Positions 53,307-61,813 of a stretch of 62,804 nucleotides of DNA are shown piece by piece. The position numbers were made by a program, and so were the translations under genes. The notes under the pieces are model-generated. The model had not been told where the DNA came from, did not search any database, and saw only the letters and a program-made list of their open reading frames with translations. The stretch comes from Clostridia bacterium (lineage in GTDB: Bacteria > Bacillota > Clostridia > Christensenellales > CAAEEZ01). How positions within the stretch are numbered: the stretch's first letter is position 1; each line of letters opens with the position of its first letter. The stretch spans positions 1 to 62,804 of the forward strand of contig CAAEEZ010000015.1 of NCBI GenBank assembly GCA_900755035.1, given 5' to 3'.

Positions 53307-55306
53307 TGGAACTAACTAAGGTAAAAGGAATAGGCGAAAAAACCGAGCAAAAACTAAACGAACTTGGAATATTTAATTCGCTAGACCTAGTTACCTACCT
53401 GCCAACGAAATATATTAAATTAGAGCCTGTCCCTATAAGTGAAATTAGGGACGGGTATTTTTACGTAATAAGAGCAAAATACGTAAAAAAATTGAAAAAC
53501 GTTAAAAATAAAAAAATCGAATTATTTGCCGTAAGCGTCATGGACGATGAGGGCGATATTTTGGAAATTGATTGGTTTAACCAAGATTTTGTATCCAAGG
53601 TTTTGCACCTCGAAAACGAGTATCTTTTTTATGGAAAAATTTCGAAAAATAAAAACAAATTCGTAATGGTAAATCCCGAGTTTGAAAGTAGCAAATCACC
53701 TAAAAAACTACAAGGTATACGAGTGGAGTACAAGACGAAAGGGTTACTATCGTCAAACAAGTTAAACGGGCTAATTAAAGAGGCGTTCAGTAAAGAAAAT
53801 ATTAACGGCGTAATACCTAGTAGCGTGCTTGCAGGCTTTGGATTAAACTCCTATAAAGATGCAGTTTACTCGTTGCATTTTCCACTAAGCGAAACTGAAC
53901 TTGAAAGTAATTTAAGGCGAATACGCCTTGAAAGAGTGGTAAATTTAATACTTGCCTACGACAAACTAAAAAACGAGAATAAAACTATTAGAAAAATGCA
54001 ATATTTATTGCCTAGTAGCGTTATAACTAGCGCTGTAAACTTGGTTGGATACGATTTGTCTAGTAGTCAGGTAGATGCTATAAATTTGTTAATTCAAAAA
54101 CTGCAAAAACCGTATAATATCAACTATTTAGTACTAGGTGACGTTGGTAGTGGTAAAACTATCGTAGCGTTTTTGCTGTGCTACTACGTAATAAAAAACG
54201 GTGGGAAAGCCGTGTTTCTTGCCCCTAGCGAAGCACTGGTAAATCAGCATTTTGCATCGGCAAAATTTTTGGAAAAATTAGGCGTAAGGGTAGAAAAATT
54301 AACTGCTTCTACCGTTAAAAGCAAACGTAACGAGATATTAGAGCAGCTAAATAATGGACGAATAGACCTGCTTATCGGCACTCACTCGTTACTTTCAAAA
54401 GACGTGAATTTGTCAGAGTTTACCTTTTCGGTTATTGACGAACAGCAAAAATTTGGCGTAAGGCAGAAAGGTGAATTACTTAATAAACTTGCTGAAAAAG
54501 ATAGCGTTATTTTGAGTGCAACTCCTATTCCAAGGGCAATAAATTTGATGTTTTCGTCAAGCCTTGACGTAGTGGAAATATTCAAACCTGAAAGTAGAAA
54601 AACTAATATAAAAACGATGCTCGTTGGCAATAATAAACTATACGATATGCTGGATTATTTGTATGAGAAAACAAAGGAAAACGAGAAGAGTTTTGTGGTT
54701 TGTCCAACGATAAACGGTAGCGATTTTAATATGGGCGTTTATCAAATAATCGACTATTATAAGAAAAAATTTAACTACGACGTAAAGGTGATGAACGGTA
54801 GGCTAAGCGAGGCGGATAACCTTAAAAATATGCAGGATTTTAATAAGAGTGGTGGAATTATGGTTTCTACTACGATAGTCGAGGTGGGAATAGATATTCA
54901 AGATGCAAAAAATATGGCTATCGTTTCGGCAGATAGGTTTGGGCTTGCCACCTTGCACCAACTTCGAGGTAGAGTAGGTAGGGACGGGCGCAGTGCAAAT
55001 TGCTTCTTGCATTACTCGTCTAATAACGAACTAATTATGAAAAGATTGAATATAATTAAAGAGAACGACGACGGCTTTATAATTAGTAAACTAGACTACA
55101 AGTTAAGGGGTGGCGGCGAAATTTACGGCGAAAAACAAAGCGGAAAGGACGCAAGTATCGATAGCGAACTAATCGACGAAAGCCTAATTATCGAAGGGCA
55201 GAAGATATATTCTGCAATTAAGGAGAGCGGTATCGCTTTGTCCCCTGTGGATTTGGGTGGCGAAAATAGCATTATTGATTTTAATAATGACGTAGTACTT
55301 GCCTAG
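53306..55306 (+). CDS. recG: ATP-dependent DNA helicase RecG
   Basis: 666 residues. N-terminal wedge domain (LTKVKGIGEKTEQKLNELGI), Walker A LGDVGSGKTIVAFLL, and the DExx box written DEQQKFGVRQKGELL. Motif III LSATPIPRAIN, then ATTIVEVGID-type VSTTIVEVGIDIQDAKN and QLRGRVGRDGR. It reverses stalled forks and processes Holliday junctions. The DEQQ box differs from the usual DEQH. Last gene of the yloU operon. Confidence 0.95.
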   Translation: MELTKVKGIGEKTEQKLNELGIFNSLDLVTYLPTKYIKLEPVPISEIRDGYFYVIRAKYVKKLKNVKNKKIELFAVSVMDDEGDILEIDWFNQDFVSKVLHLENEYLFYGKISKNKNKFVMVNPEFESSKSPKKLQGIRVEYKTKGLLSSNKLNGLIKEAFSKENINGVIPSSVLAGFGLNSYKDAVYSLHFPLSETELESNLRRIRLERVVNLILAYDKLKNENKTIRKMQYLLPSSVITSAVNLVGYDLSSSQVDAINLLIQKLQKPYNINYLVLGDVGSGKTIVAFLLCYYVIKNGGKAVFLAPSEALVNQHFASAKFLEKLGVRVEKLTASTVKSKRNEILEQLNNGRIDLLIGTHSLLSKDVNLSEFTFSVIDEQQKFGVRQKGELLNKLAEKDSVILSATPIPRAINLMFSSSLDVVEIFKPESRKTNIKTMLVGNNKLYDMLDYLYEKTKENEKSFVVCPTINGSDFNMGVYQIIDYYKKKFNYDVKVMNGRLSEADNLKNMQDFNKSGGIMVSTTIVEVGIDIQDAKNMAIVSADRFGLATLHQLRGRVGRDGRSANCFLHYSSNNELIMKRLNIIKENDDGFIISKLDYKLRGGGEIYGEKQSGKDASIDSELIDESLIIEGQKIYSAIKESGIALSPVDLGGENSIIDFNNDVVLA

Positions 55307-55364
55307 TTAAATATTAAAAATGGTGATATTTTGCAAAAAAACTGTAAATTATTATAAAAAGTTG

Positions 55365-55393
55365 TTGCATTTTTCACTAATCTTTGGTATATT
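55365..55393 (+). promoter_or_regulatory. tRNA operon promoter
   Basis: TTGCAT at 55365-55370, 17-bp spacer, TATATT at 55388-55393; the first tRNA begins 12 bp later. Confidence 0.88.
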
Positions 55394-55405
55394 AGTTAAT
55401 GTTAC

Positions 55406-55481
55406 GGGAGCATAGCTCAGTTGGGAGAGCATCTGCCTTACAAGCAGAGGGTCATAGGTTCGAGCCCTATTGTTCCCACCA
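55406..55481 (+). tRNA. tRNA-Val (TAC anticodon)
   Basis: 76 nt including encoded CCA. Acceptor GGGAGCA / TGTTCCC, D arm AGCTCAGTTGGGAGAGC, anticodon loop CTTACAA, T arm with GGTTCGAGC. All arms fold. Confidence 0.97.
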
Positions 55482-55486
55482 ACAAT

Positions 55487-55561
55487 GCGGGAATGGCTCA
55501 GCGGTAGAGCGTTGCCTTGCCAAGGCAAATGTCGCGAGTTCGAATCTCGTTTCCCGCTCCA
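55487..55561 (+). tRNA. tRNA-Gly (GCC anticodon)
   Basis: 75 nt with encoded CCA. Acceptor GCGGGAA / TTCCCGC, anticodon loop TTGCCAA, T arm GAGTTCGAATCTC. Confidence 0.97.
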
Positions 55562-55565
55562 ATAA

Positions 55566-55639
<74 letters not shown>

Positions 55640-55644
55640 ATAAT

Positions 55645-55731
55645 GCCGAAGTGGTGGAATAGGCAGACGCAAGGGATTTAAAATCCCTCGGGGGCAACTC
55701 CGTGCCGGTTCAAGTCCGGCCTCCGGCACCA
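55645..55731 (+). tRNA. tRNA-Leu (TAA anticodon)
   Basis: 87 nt with encoded CCA and a long variable arm (class II). Anticodon arm GGGAT-TTAAA-ATCCC. The acceptor GCCGAAG / CTCCGGC has an A-C mismatch at the fifth pair. Confidence 0.95.
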
Positions 55732-55743
55732 TTTTGAAAGGTT

Positions 55744-55772
55744 AGGTTTGATAGGATATCAAGCCTTTTTTT
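55744..55772 (+). terminator. Terminator of the tRNA operon
   Basis: AGGTTTGAT / ATCAAGCCT stem with one G-U pair, 5-nt loop, T run. Confidence 0.85.
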
Positions 55773-55915
55773 ATTGTTATACGGTATTATTTTTTACAAG
55801 TTGGTATATACGGTTAAACTATCGTCTTTTTGTTTAGTGATTTGTGGTTTTTTATCAATTTTATGGTATAATTTAATAGTCAAACGTAATGATGAACTAG
55901 AATTTTGGAGATTTT

Positions 55916-56444
55916 ATGAAGAAAATAAAATTGTTTATTACAATGAGTCTTGACGGTTATATTGCAGATTGTAATGGTGGTGTAGGTTGGCTTTCTGGGC
56001 ATTGAAGTGATGAAGAGAATATGGATTCGTACTCTGCGTTTGTAGAAGATATCGATACGATTATTATGGGATATAATACCTATAATCAAATTGTAACGGA
56101 ATTATCACCTAAAAATGGATTTATGATAATTTTACGACTTACGTTATTACAAGCAAAAATAAAACGTCTACTGATAAAATTAAGTTCTGTAATCAAAGCC
56201 CTAAACAATTATTAAATATTCTTAGAGAAAAGGGAGGAAAGATATTTGGATTTGTGGAGGTGCAAATATCGTGCAGCAACTTGTAAAAGAAGACTTAATT
56301 GATGAATATTACGTAACGGTTATTCCAACGATTTTAGGCAGTGGCATTAGATTGTTTGACTACATCAATCACGAGATACAACTAAAATTAGTAAAAACAC
56401 AATCATACAACGGAATGGTGGATTTGGTTTATACCAAAAGATAA
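55916..56444 (+). pseudogene. Broken dihydrofolate-reductase-family (RibD C-domain-like) gene
   Basis: Reads KKIKLFITMSLDGYIAD...VGWLSGH and then meets TGA at 56003-56005. The same frame continues SDEENMDSYSAFVEDIDTII...YNTYNQIVTELSP. The frame must then shift near 56112 to continue WIYDNFTTYVITSKNK, and shift again near 56238 to continue DIWICGGANIVQQLVKED...EYYVTVIPTILGSGIRLFD...GMVDLVYTKR, stopping at 56442. One nonsense mutation and two frameshifts make this a decayed copy of a family often found in mobile or resistance contexts. A TATAAT at 55866-55871 and a GGAG site remain. The single TGA is not recoding, because other genes here use TGA as stop. Confidence 0.85.
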
Positions 56445-56470
56445 ACTTAATTTTATAGGAGCATTATTTT

Positions 56471-56728
56471 ATGGAAGAAAAAACTACGGGCAAGGTAATT
56501 GCAATAAAAAAGCAATATTGGTTGAAAGTAAATACAAAGCCTATACGAACGGGCGTTTTTGACGGGGCAACGTTCCCTTGTATAATAAAGGTTAGTTACG
56601 TTGTTGACGGTAAGACGTACGTTAAAAGAAAATGGGTTGATGCTTGGAATATTGTGCCAAGTGTAGATAGCGTCGTTATGGTGAGTTATTGCAAAGATAA
56701 ACCCCAAAAAGCAAATATTTTATTCTAA
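56471..56728 (+). CDS. Small conserved-looking beta-rich protein of unknown function
   Basis: 85 residues with a GGAG site. KTTGKVIAIKKQYWLKVNTKPIR, IIKVSYVVDGKTYVKRKWVDA, and VVMVSYCKDKPQKANILF suggest a small beta barrel of the SH3 or OB type. Codon use is like the accessory genes. Such proteins are sometimes mis-labelled as transporter subunits; I cannot name it. It lies between a pseudogene and a small DNA-binding-type ORF, in what looks like an acquired segment. Confidence 0.65.
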   Translation: MEEKTTGKVIAIKKQYWLKVNTKPIRTGVFDGATFPCIIKVSYVVDGKTYVKRKWVDAWNIVPSVDSVVMVSYCKDKPQKANILF

Positions 56729-56804
56729 TAGTTTATCCACAAAATAATTTTCCTACGTTTGAAGAATTAAAGAATTATATATTAACTAATAAAATGAGGG
56801 GTTT

Positions 56805-56999
56805 ATGGAACGTTCGCAAGCACAAAAAGAGGTGGATAAAAGATATAACCAAAAAATAAAAGGTAAGTATGAGCGCTTTGTGGTTAATCTATTGCCGGAA
56901 GAATACGAGCATATTTGTAGCATTATCAAAAACGCAGGTATGGGCAAAACTGAGTTTTTGCGTTGGGCTGTAAAAGAATTAGAAAATAAATCTATTTAG
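56805..56999 (+). CDS. Ribbon-helix-helix (Arc/MetJ-like) small protein
   Basis: 64 residues with a GAGGGG site before ATG 56805. After a basic N-terminus comes a beta strand RFVVNLLPEEYEHICSIIKNA, then helix MGKTEFLRWAVKEL: the strand-helix-helix pattern of RHH DNA-binding proteins, which dimerise and regulate small operons, often antitoxin or plasmid genes. No adjacent toxin gene is obvious. Confidence 0.65.
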   Translation: MERSQAQKEVDKRYNQKIKGKYERFVVNLLPEEYEHICSIIKNAGMGKTEFLRWAVKELENKSI

Positions 57000-57033
57000 C
57001 GAGTGCGACGTATATACGGTTTTATATATCCGA

Positions 57034-57062
57034 TTGACAAAACGTTTTTTCGCTGTAATAAT
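57034..57062 (+). promoter_or_regulatory. Promoter of the AlkD-like gene
   Basis: TTGACA at 57034-57039, 17-bp spacer, AATAAT at 57057-57062 with an extended TG-T. Short leader of about 10 nt. Confidence 0.6.
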
Positions 57063-57077
57063 ACGATAGAGGGCAAT

Positions 57078-57764
57078 ATGACGGGAAAAGAAGTTAGAAA
57101 CAAACTGATAGAAAATAGTGACGAAAAGTATAAGGATTTTTCGGTAAAACTGATACCAAACTGCGAAAATATGCTTGGCGTTAGAGCGCCCGTTATGAAA
57201 AGCATAGCAAAAGAGGTGGCTAAAAACAGCGACGAGTATTTTGCTAGCGCATTACTTGACTATCACGAAGAAAAAATACTATACGGGCTAGTAATTAACT
57301 ACGCCAAAATTTCACTAGAAAAAAAGTTTGAATTACTTGATATTTGGCTAGATACGGCAAATAATTGGGCTGTTACGGATCTTGTGCTTATGGGCTTTAA
57401 GGATTTTGCAAAAAAACAAAATCAAGACGTGGTTTTTAATTATTTTACTGCAAAACTTAATTCTAAGGAAGAATTTACTCTTAGGGCTGTAATTGTGGTT
57501 TTGTTTAGGTATTTTTTGACTAGCGAATATATGGACGAAACTATCCAAGTTTTTAAGAATATCAAAAGTGATAAGTATTACGTGAATATGGCGCTTGCGT
57601 GGAGTGTGTGCGAACTGCTTATTAAGGACTTTGACAAAGGCTACGACTTATTAGAAAAAGGATATCTTGACAAATTTACTAATAATAAAGCGATTTCTAA
57701 GGCAAGGGAAAGTTTTAGAATAAGCCCTGAAAACAAGGAAAAATTACTTGCTCTAAAACGCTAA
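57078..57764 (+). CDS. DNA alkylation repair (AlkD-like) family protein
   Basis: 228 residues from ATG 57078 (GAGGGC site); the open frame extends to 57003, but that overlaps the promoter. All-helical HEAT-like repeats. NNWAVTDLVLMGF carries a Trp and an Asp four residues apart, as AlkD uses to bind flipped-out or alkylated bases. GVRAPVMKSIAKEVAK and MALAWSVCELLIKD are family-like. The family excises 3- and 7-alkylated purines in its best-studied members; a binding-only role is possible in others. Confidence 0.8.
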   Translation: MTGKEVRNKLIENSDEKYKDFSVKLIPNCENMLGVRAPVMKSIAKEVAKNSDEYFASALLDYHEEKILYGLVINYAKISLEKKFELLDIWLDTANNWAVTDLVLMGFKDFAKKQNQDVVFNYFTAKLNSKEEFTLRAVIVVLFRYFLTSEYMDETIQVFKNIKSDKYYVNMALAWSVCELLIKDFDKGYDLLEKGYLDKFTNNKAISKARESFRISPENKEKLLALKR

Positions 57765-57884
57765 AATGCTAGCCTTACACGTAAAATATACGTTTATAAT
57801 AGGCGGGAAACCTTTTGGAAAGGTATTTTGGTCGTGTAAACGTTGGTTTCGGTGATAAATGCGTTTTGTACATCGTTAAATATG

Positions 57885-57913
57885 TTGATAAATATATAAA
57901 TATAATATATAAT
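57885..57913 (+). promoter_or_regulatory. apbE operon promoter (possible leaderless start)
   Basis: TTGATA at 57885-57890, 17-bp spacer, TATAAT at 57908-57913. Transcription should start at about 57920, next to ATG 57921, which has no ribosome site. Confidence 0.7.
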
Positions 57914-57920
57914 CATTGCT

Positions 57921-59072
57921 ATGGATAAATCAAAGAAGAAAACAATAATAATTATAGTTGCGATAGTGGCTGTTTTGTCGCTAGTACTTGGTTTGTATTT
58001 GGGCTTGCCTATTCAAAAGACGTACGTTGACTACGATTTTATGGGTGGCATAAGTTTGCAAACCATTATTAAGGCAAATATGGTAAATCAAGGTCCAATC
58101 GGTGACAAGATATACGCAGCCGTTGAAAAGGTGGATAATTTAACTAATCCTACCAAGGAAAAAAGCGATATTTACAGAATAAATAACGCAAAAGAGGGCG
58201 AAACGGTAAAAGTAAACGCTATGACGATTGATTTACTGAAAATTGCAAAAGACGTTTACGATAAAACGGGTGGCAAATTTAATCCTGCTTCCTATACTTT
58301 GGTAGATATTTGGGGCTTTTCAGCTGAAAAATTTAATAAAGAGGGTGAGCATACCGTTCCTAGCCAAGAGTTAATAGAAAAGGGGAAAAAACTAGCAAAA
58401 ACCTTTGAAAATATCACGTTTATAACTGATGGCGAAACCCCGAACGAGAACGCAACTTTCGTTGTGAATACTACTAAAAATATAGTTTACAAAACGGATA
58501 AGTGTTTTATTGATGGTGAAAGTGCTAAAATCGACCTTGGCGGAATAGCAAAAGGGTACGCCGTGGAAAAATGCTACGAGGTGTTCAAAAACTCGGTGGC
58601 TAGTGACGGGCTTGTAAACCTTGGCGGTAACGTGTACACCTATAACAAAGTTTGGAAGGTTGGGCTAGAAAATCCGTTTAAGAACAACGAGGGCGAAAAA
58701 GGTATTTTTGGCGTAGTGGACGTTAAAAATCTAAGCATATCTTGCTCCGGCGTGTATGAAAGAAACTATACGATAGACGGTAAGTTCTACCATCATATTA
58801 TCGACGTAGAAACTGGCGCACCCGTTGAAATAGGTGAAAAAAGCGTGTTCATGGCTATGGTAATAGGCAAAAACGGTGCAGTATGCGATGCAGTTGCTAC
58901 CTCGTTGGTACTATATAAAACCATAGAAAATGCAGAGCAATTTGTAAAAGAGAATTACAAGGACGAAATTAGTGGCGTTATTTTGATTAATAAGTCCAAA
59001 GAATACAAGGTATTAGGTTCTATTCCGTTTGTTTTCAACGAGGAATTGAAAGATTTTGATGAAATAAAATGA
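57921..59072 (+). CDS. apbE: FAD:protein FMN transferase ApbE, membrane-anchored
   Basis: 383 residues. An N-terminal membrane helix (about 8-28) without a lipobox Cys anchors it outside the membrane. ApbE signature: SDIYRINNAKEGE, VYDKTGGKFNPASYTLVDIWGF, KIDLGGIAKGYAVEKC, VNLGGNVYTYN, YHHIIDVETGAPV and the Mg-binding AVCDAVATSLVLY. It attaches FMN covalently to Thr/Ser of redox proteins (RnfG/NqrC type or flavin-EET proteins). It starts an operon with NusG_II and Gx-transporter genes; the ATGA at its end overlaps the next start. Confidence 0.93.
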   Translation: MDKSKKKTIIIIVAIVAVLSLVLGLYLGLPIQKTYVDYDFMGGISLQTIIKANMVNQGPIGDKIYAAVEKVDNLTNPTKEKSDIYRINNAKEGETVKVNAMTIDLLKIAKDVYDKTGGKFNPASYTLVDIWGFSAEKFNKEGEHTVPSQELIEKGKKLAKTFENITFITDGETPNENATFVVNTTKNIVYKTDKCFIDGESAKIDLGGIAKGYAVEKCYEVFKNSVASDGLVNLGGNVYTYNKVWKVGLENPFKNNEGEKGIFGVVDVKNLSISCSGVYERNYTIDGKFYHHIIDVETGAPVEIGEKSVFMAMVIGKNGAVCDAVATSLVLYKTIENAEQFVKENYKDEISGVILINKSKEYKVLGSIPFVFNEELKDFDEIK

Positions 59073-59479
59073 AAAAGTACGACAATACGAACAACGTAAT
59101 CAACTTAAAGGAATCGGGTTACTTCAAAAAGGCTGATATTGCCATTGCATTGGTTGTCCTTCTTGCTTTCGTGGGGCTAATCGTTTTGCTATGTATGCCA
59201 CAAGGGGATAAGGTGGTGATTCGTATAGACGGCGAAGTAAAATATACTTACAGCCTAAGGCAAGATAGAGTAATATCTATTGAATATAACGGCGAAAAGA
59301 ATGCAAACGTAATAGTTATTAAAAACGGCGCGGTTTACGTTAAATCGGCTACTTGTAAAAATCACGATTGCGTGGATATGGGCAAAATATCCAAAACGGG
59401 AGAGGTGATTACGTGTTTGCCACACAAACTTATGGTGGAAATAGTAGGCAAAGATGCAAAGGTGGATACGATAATATGA
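59069..59479 (+). CDS. NusG domain II-containing membrane protein
   Basis: 136 residues. One membrane helix at about 25-44 (AIALVVLLAFVGLIVLLCM), then a small beta domain outside the membrane (VVIRIDGEVKYTYSL...VIKNGAVYVKSATCKNHDC and CLPHKLMVEIVG), the NusG_II family. Three Cys and two His near the end (CKNHDC...CLPH) could bind metal or a cofactor. The family has no established enzyme activity; genomic links with ApbE and with quinone-type membrane proteins are known. It overlaps both neighbours by 4 bp. Confidence 0.82.
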   Translation: MKKYDNTNNVINLKESGYFKKADIAIALVVLLAFVGLIVLLCMPQGDKVVIRIDGEVKYTYSLRQDRVISIEYNGEKNANVIVIKNGAVYVKSATCKNHDCVDMGKISKTGEVITCLPHKLMVEIVGKDAKVDTII

Positions 59480-60006
59480 GAAATAAAAAGGTAAAAAGAT
59501 TAGCGTATGTTGCATTGATGCTTGCCTCGGCGCTTATTATAGGTATTATAGAAAGTTTTATTCCGCCCGTTATCCCAACGCTACCTATGATTAGATTAGG
59601 GCTTGCTAACGTGGTAGTACTGTTTACTTATATAGCCTTTGGTACTGTACCTGCAAGTATTGTGCTTTTGTCTAAGTGCTTTTTAGTATCTTTATTTACA
59701 GGGAACTTCTTTTCTATGGCGTTTAGTATTCCGTCGGGAATAATTAGTTTGTCGTTAGGTATTTTGCTTATAAAGATGAACAAAAATAGCCTTATTATAA
59801 TATCGGCGTTGCAAGCGATATTACATAACTCTATCCAAGTAGTTATTGCGTCGCTCGTGATGGGTACTGCTACCGTATTCGTATATTTGCCGTATTTGTT
59901 CGTAATCGGTGCTGCGTGTGGAATGCTTACGGGATTTATTGCGTTACTTCTTATCAAAAAGATGCCACAGAAAATTTTTCTTACTCTAAACGAAAGAGAC
60001 GAATAA
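59476..60006 (+). CDS. Gx-transporter / heptaprenyl diphosphate synthase component I family membrane protein
   Basis: 176 residues from ATG 59476, overlapping the NusG_II stop (ATGA). Five or six membrane helices; FIPPVIPTLPMIRLGLANVVVL and GNFFSMAFSIPSGIISL are typical of the family, which has an ECF-transporter-like fold and Gly-x motifs. It is variously annotated as polyprenyl synthase component I or as Gx transporter; the true substrate is not evident. With ApbE and NusG_II it resembles EetA/EetB-type genes of flavin-based extracellular electron transfer loci, as I recall them. Confidence 0.8.
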   Translation: MRNKKVKRLAYVALMLASALIIGIIESFIPPVIPTLPMIRLGLANVVVLFTYIAFGTVPASIVLLSKCFLVSLFTGNFFSMAFSIPSGIISLSLGILLIKMNKNSLIIISALQAILHNSIQVVIASLVMGTATVFVYLPYLFVIGAACGMLTGFIALLLIKKMPQKIFLTLNERDE

Positions 60007-60059
60007 ATATAATGGTGAACTAAACAATATAACGGTGAAGAAACGAGAAATTACGTGTA

Positions 60060-60086
60060 AAAAGCGACTAAACAGGTCGCTTTTTT
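60060..60086. terminator. Bidirectional terminator between the Gx transporter gene and dinB
   Basis: AAAAGCGAC / GTCGCTTTT stem with a 7-nt loop, T-rich on both strands. Confidence 0.85.
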
Positions 60087-60168
60087 ATATGTTTTTATTT
60101 TAGTATATGGTTAAATTTGTGTAATTCGTATAGTTATTATTGAAAAAATACGGAAACTAAGCGTGTAA

Positions 60169-61398
60169 TTAGCGTTGAAACGGCTTGAAATCGTCGTCGG
60201 TGTGAAGGCTTTTGTTTAGGTCGTTACCTACTAGTACGCCTCTTACGATACTGTCGTAGCCGTATTTGGACTTGATTTTATCAAGTGCTAGGTCTATCTT
60301 TTTGTTTTTGTCTAATCTAGGCGTATCAAACGTAACTTGGACGCCTTCGCCGTTTAATTTTAACCCGTAACAGCACACTGTAACGGCACGTAACGGCTTG
60401 TAATTAAAGTCAACGGAGTTAACTAAAATCTTGCTTGCAACGTTTGCAATATCCGTGGAACTATCGGTAGTAAAGGGTAGTTTGCAGTTTTTTTGCTCGC
60501 CTGTAAAATCGTTGTATTTGTAATATATTCCAACGCCGGAGCAATTCATATTTAGTTTCCTAAGTCTGTATGCTACAAGGTCGCTAAGTGCGTATATAAC
60601 ACGGATTGCATCACTAGCGGTTTTCATATCGCTTTTTGTAGTGGTGCCGTTACTTACGCTTTTTGGTAGTACTTTTTCGTCAGCGAATTTTACTTCTTCA
60701 CTATCAACGCCAAGGGCAGTGTTTACAAGGTTTACGCCGACTATTCCAAATTTTTCACGCATTATATTGCGGTTTGCCCTAGCCAAGTCGCCAATGGTGA
60801 TTATGCCCATTTCGTTCAGTTTTTTCTCGGTGCGTTTGCCTACCATAATCAAGTCGCCACACGGCAAATTCCAAACGACGTCCTTGAAATTATTTTTATC
60901 TATTACGGTAGTTGCATCGGGCTTTTTAAGGTCGCTACCAAGTTTTGCAAAAGGCTTGGTAAAGGAAACGCCAACCGATATAGTTAGGTTGTATTTTTCT
61001 CGTACTTCACGCCTAAGTCTATCTGCAATTTCTTTTCCAGAGCCAAAAAGTTTAGTACTGCCGGTTACGTCTAGCCAACATTCGTCGATACCGAAATATT
61101 CTATTTTGTCGGTATAACTTTTGTATACGTCAAAAACCTTGCGACTATAATATACGTACTTTTCATAGTGGGGTGGAACGGGCACGACCGACGGACATTT
61201 TTCTCTTGCTTGAAATACGGTATCTCCCGTTTTGATACCTGAGTTTTTTGCTAGCTGATTTTTTGCTAGTACTATGCCGTGCCTGTTTTCAGGGTCGCCA
61301 CATACGATAATAGGTTTACCGCCTAATTCTTTGTTTGTAGCAATCTCAACGGACGCATAAAAATTATTCAAATCGCAATGCAAAATTACTTTGTCCAT
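60169..61398 (-). CDS. dinB: DNA polymerase IV (Y family)
   Basis: 409 residues. HCDLNNFYASVE and the second metal motif FGIDECWLDVTG (Asp-Glu), with LGSDLKKPDATTVI and MVGKRTEKKLNEMGI of the fingers and thumb. The little-finger domain is at the C-terminus. Error-prone bypass of lesions. The usual DEAYLD is DECWLD here. The minus strand has TATACT with an extended TG ending 6 nt before the ATG, so the mRNA may be leaderless; no ribosome site is visible. Confidence 0.95.
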   Translation of the reverse strand: MDKVILHCDLNNFYASVEIATNKELGGKPIIVCGDPENRHGIVLAKNQLAKNSGIKTGDTVFQAREKCPSVVPVPPHYEKYVYYSRKVFDVYKSYTDKIEYFGIDECWLDVTGSTKLFGSGKEIADRLRREVREKYNLTISVGVSFTKPFAKLGSDLKKPDATTVIDKNNFKDVVWNLPCGDLIMVGKRTEKKLNEMGIITIGDLARANRNIMREKFGIVGVNLVNTALGVDSEEVKFADEKVLPKSVSNGTTTKSDMKTASDAIRVIYALSDLVAYRLRKLNMNCSGVGIYYKYNDFTGEQKNCKLPFTTDSSTDIANVASKILVNSVDFNYKPLRAVTVCCYGLKLNGEGVQVTFDTPRLDKNKKIDLALDKIKSKYGYDSIVRGVLVGNDLNKSLHTDDDFKPFQR

Positions 61399-61813
61399 AT
61401 TATTAGTATACCATATTTTTTAGTAAAATAAATGATAAAACGGGTCGTTATTGGAACGTTTTATTAGTATTTTTCATATAGTAAAAAAATAAATAGACGT
61501 ATAAGTTTTGAATAAATAATTTAACTAATTAAAAAAATTATTATCTATTATGAAAAAAATGTCGTTTTATAGTTTTATAATACGAAAACAAAAATTATAT
61601 TATATTTACTAAATAGGTATTTTATTATGCAAAAATGATACTTCATATATAATATTTTGTAATAATTGCGAAAATATTGCTAGTATTTACAAAAGGAAAA
61701 AATATGTAAATTTTGCTAAATTGGCAAATATGCGTTTTTGTTGTTAAAAAATTATTAAAAGTGTGGTATAATATTAAAAATGCAAAAATAAAAATGCAAA
61801 AAGTAGGTTGAAA
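61399..61813. other. AT-rich intergenic region between dinB and galU
   Basis: 415 bp, divergent promoter region. The galU side has TATAAT at 61767-61772 with an extended TG-G; the dinB side has TATACT at 61405-61410. The centre is AT-rich with no ORF or RNA that I can support. Confidence 0.6.
61405..61413 (-). promoter_or_regulatory. dinB extended -10 promoter
   Basis: TGG-TATACT on the minus strand, 6 nt upstream of the dinB ATG. No good -35 box. Confidence 0.55.

Noticed and set aside
56003..56005. TGA in the reductase-like gene read as Trp or selenocysteine
   Set aside because: TGA is a normal stop in polA, remA and the overlapping apbE operon genes, and the same gene also has two frameshifts, so it is simply broken.
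57800..57835. Riboswitch upstream of apbE
   Set aside because: There is a weak hairpin (ACCTT/AAGGT) and GGCGGG sequence, but I could not match any known riboswitch motif, and the best promoter lies downstream of it.
60004..60045. Short tandem AATATAA-(T/C)-GGTGAA repeat after the Gx transporter gene
   Set aside because: Two imperfect copies of 14 bases are too little to assign a function; probably chance in AT-rich sequence.
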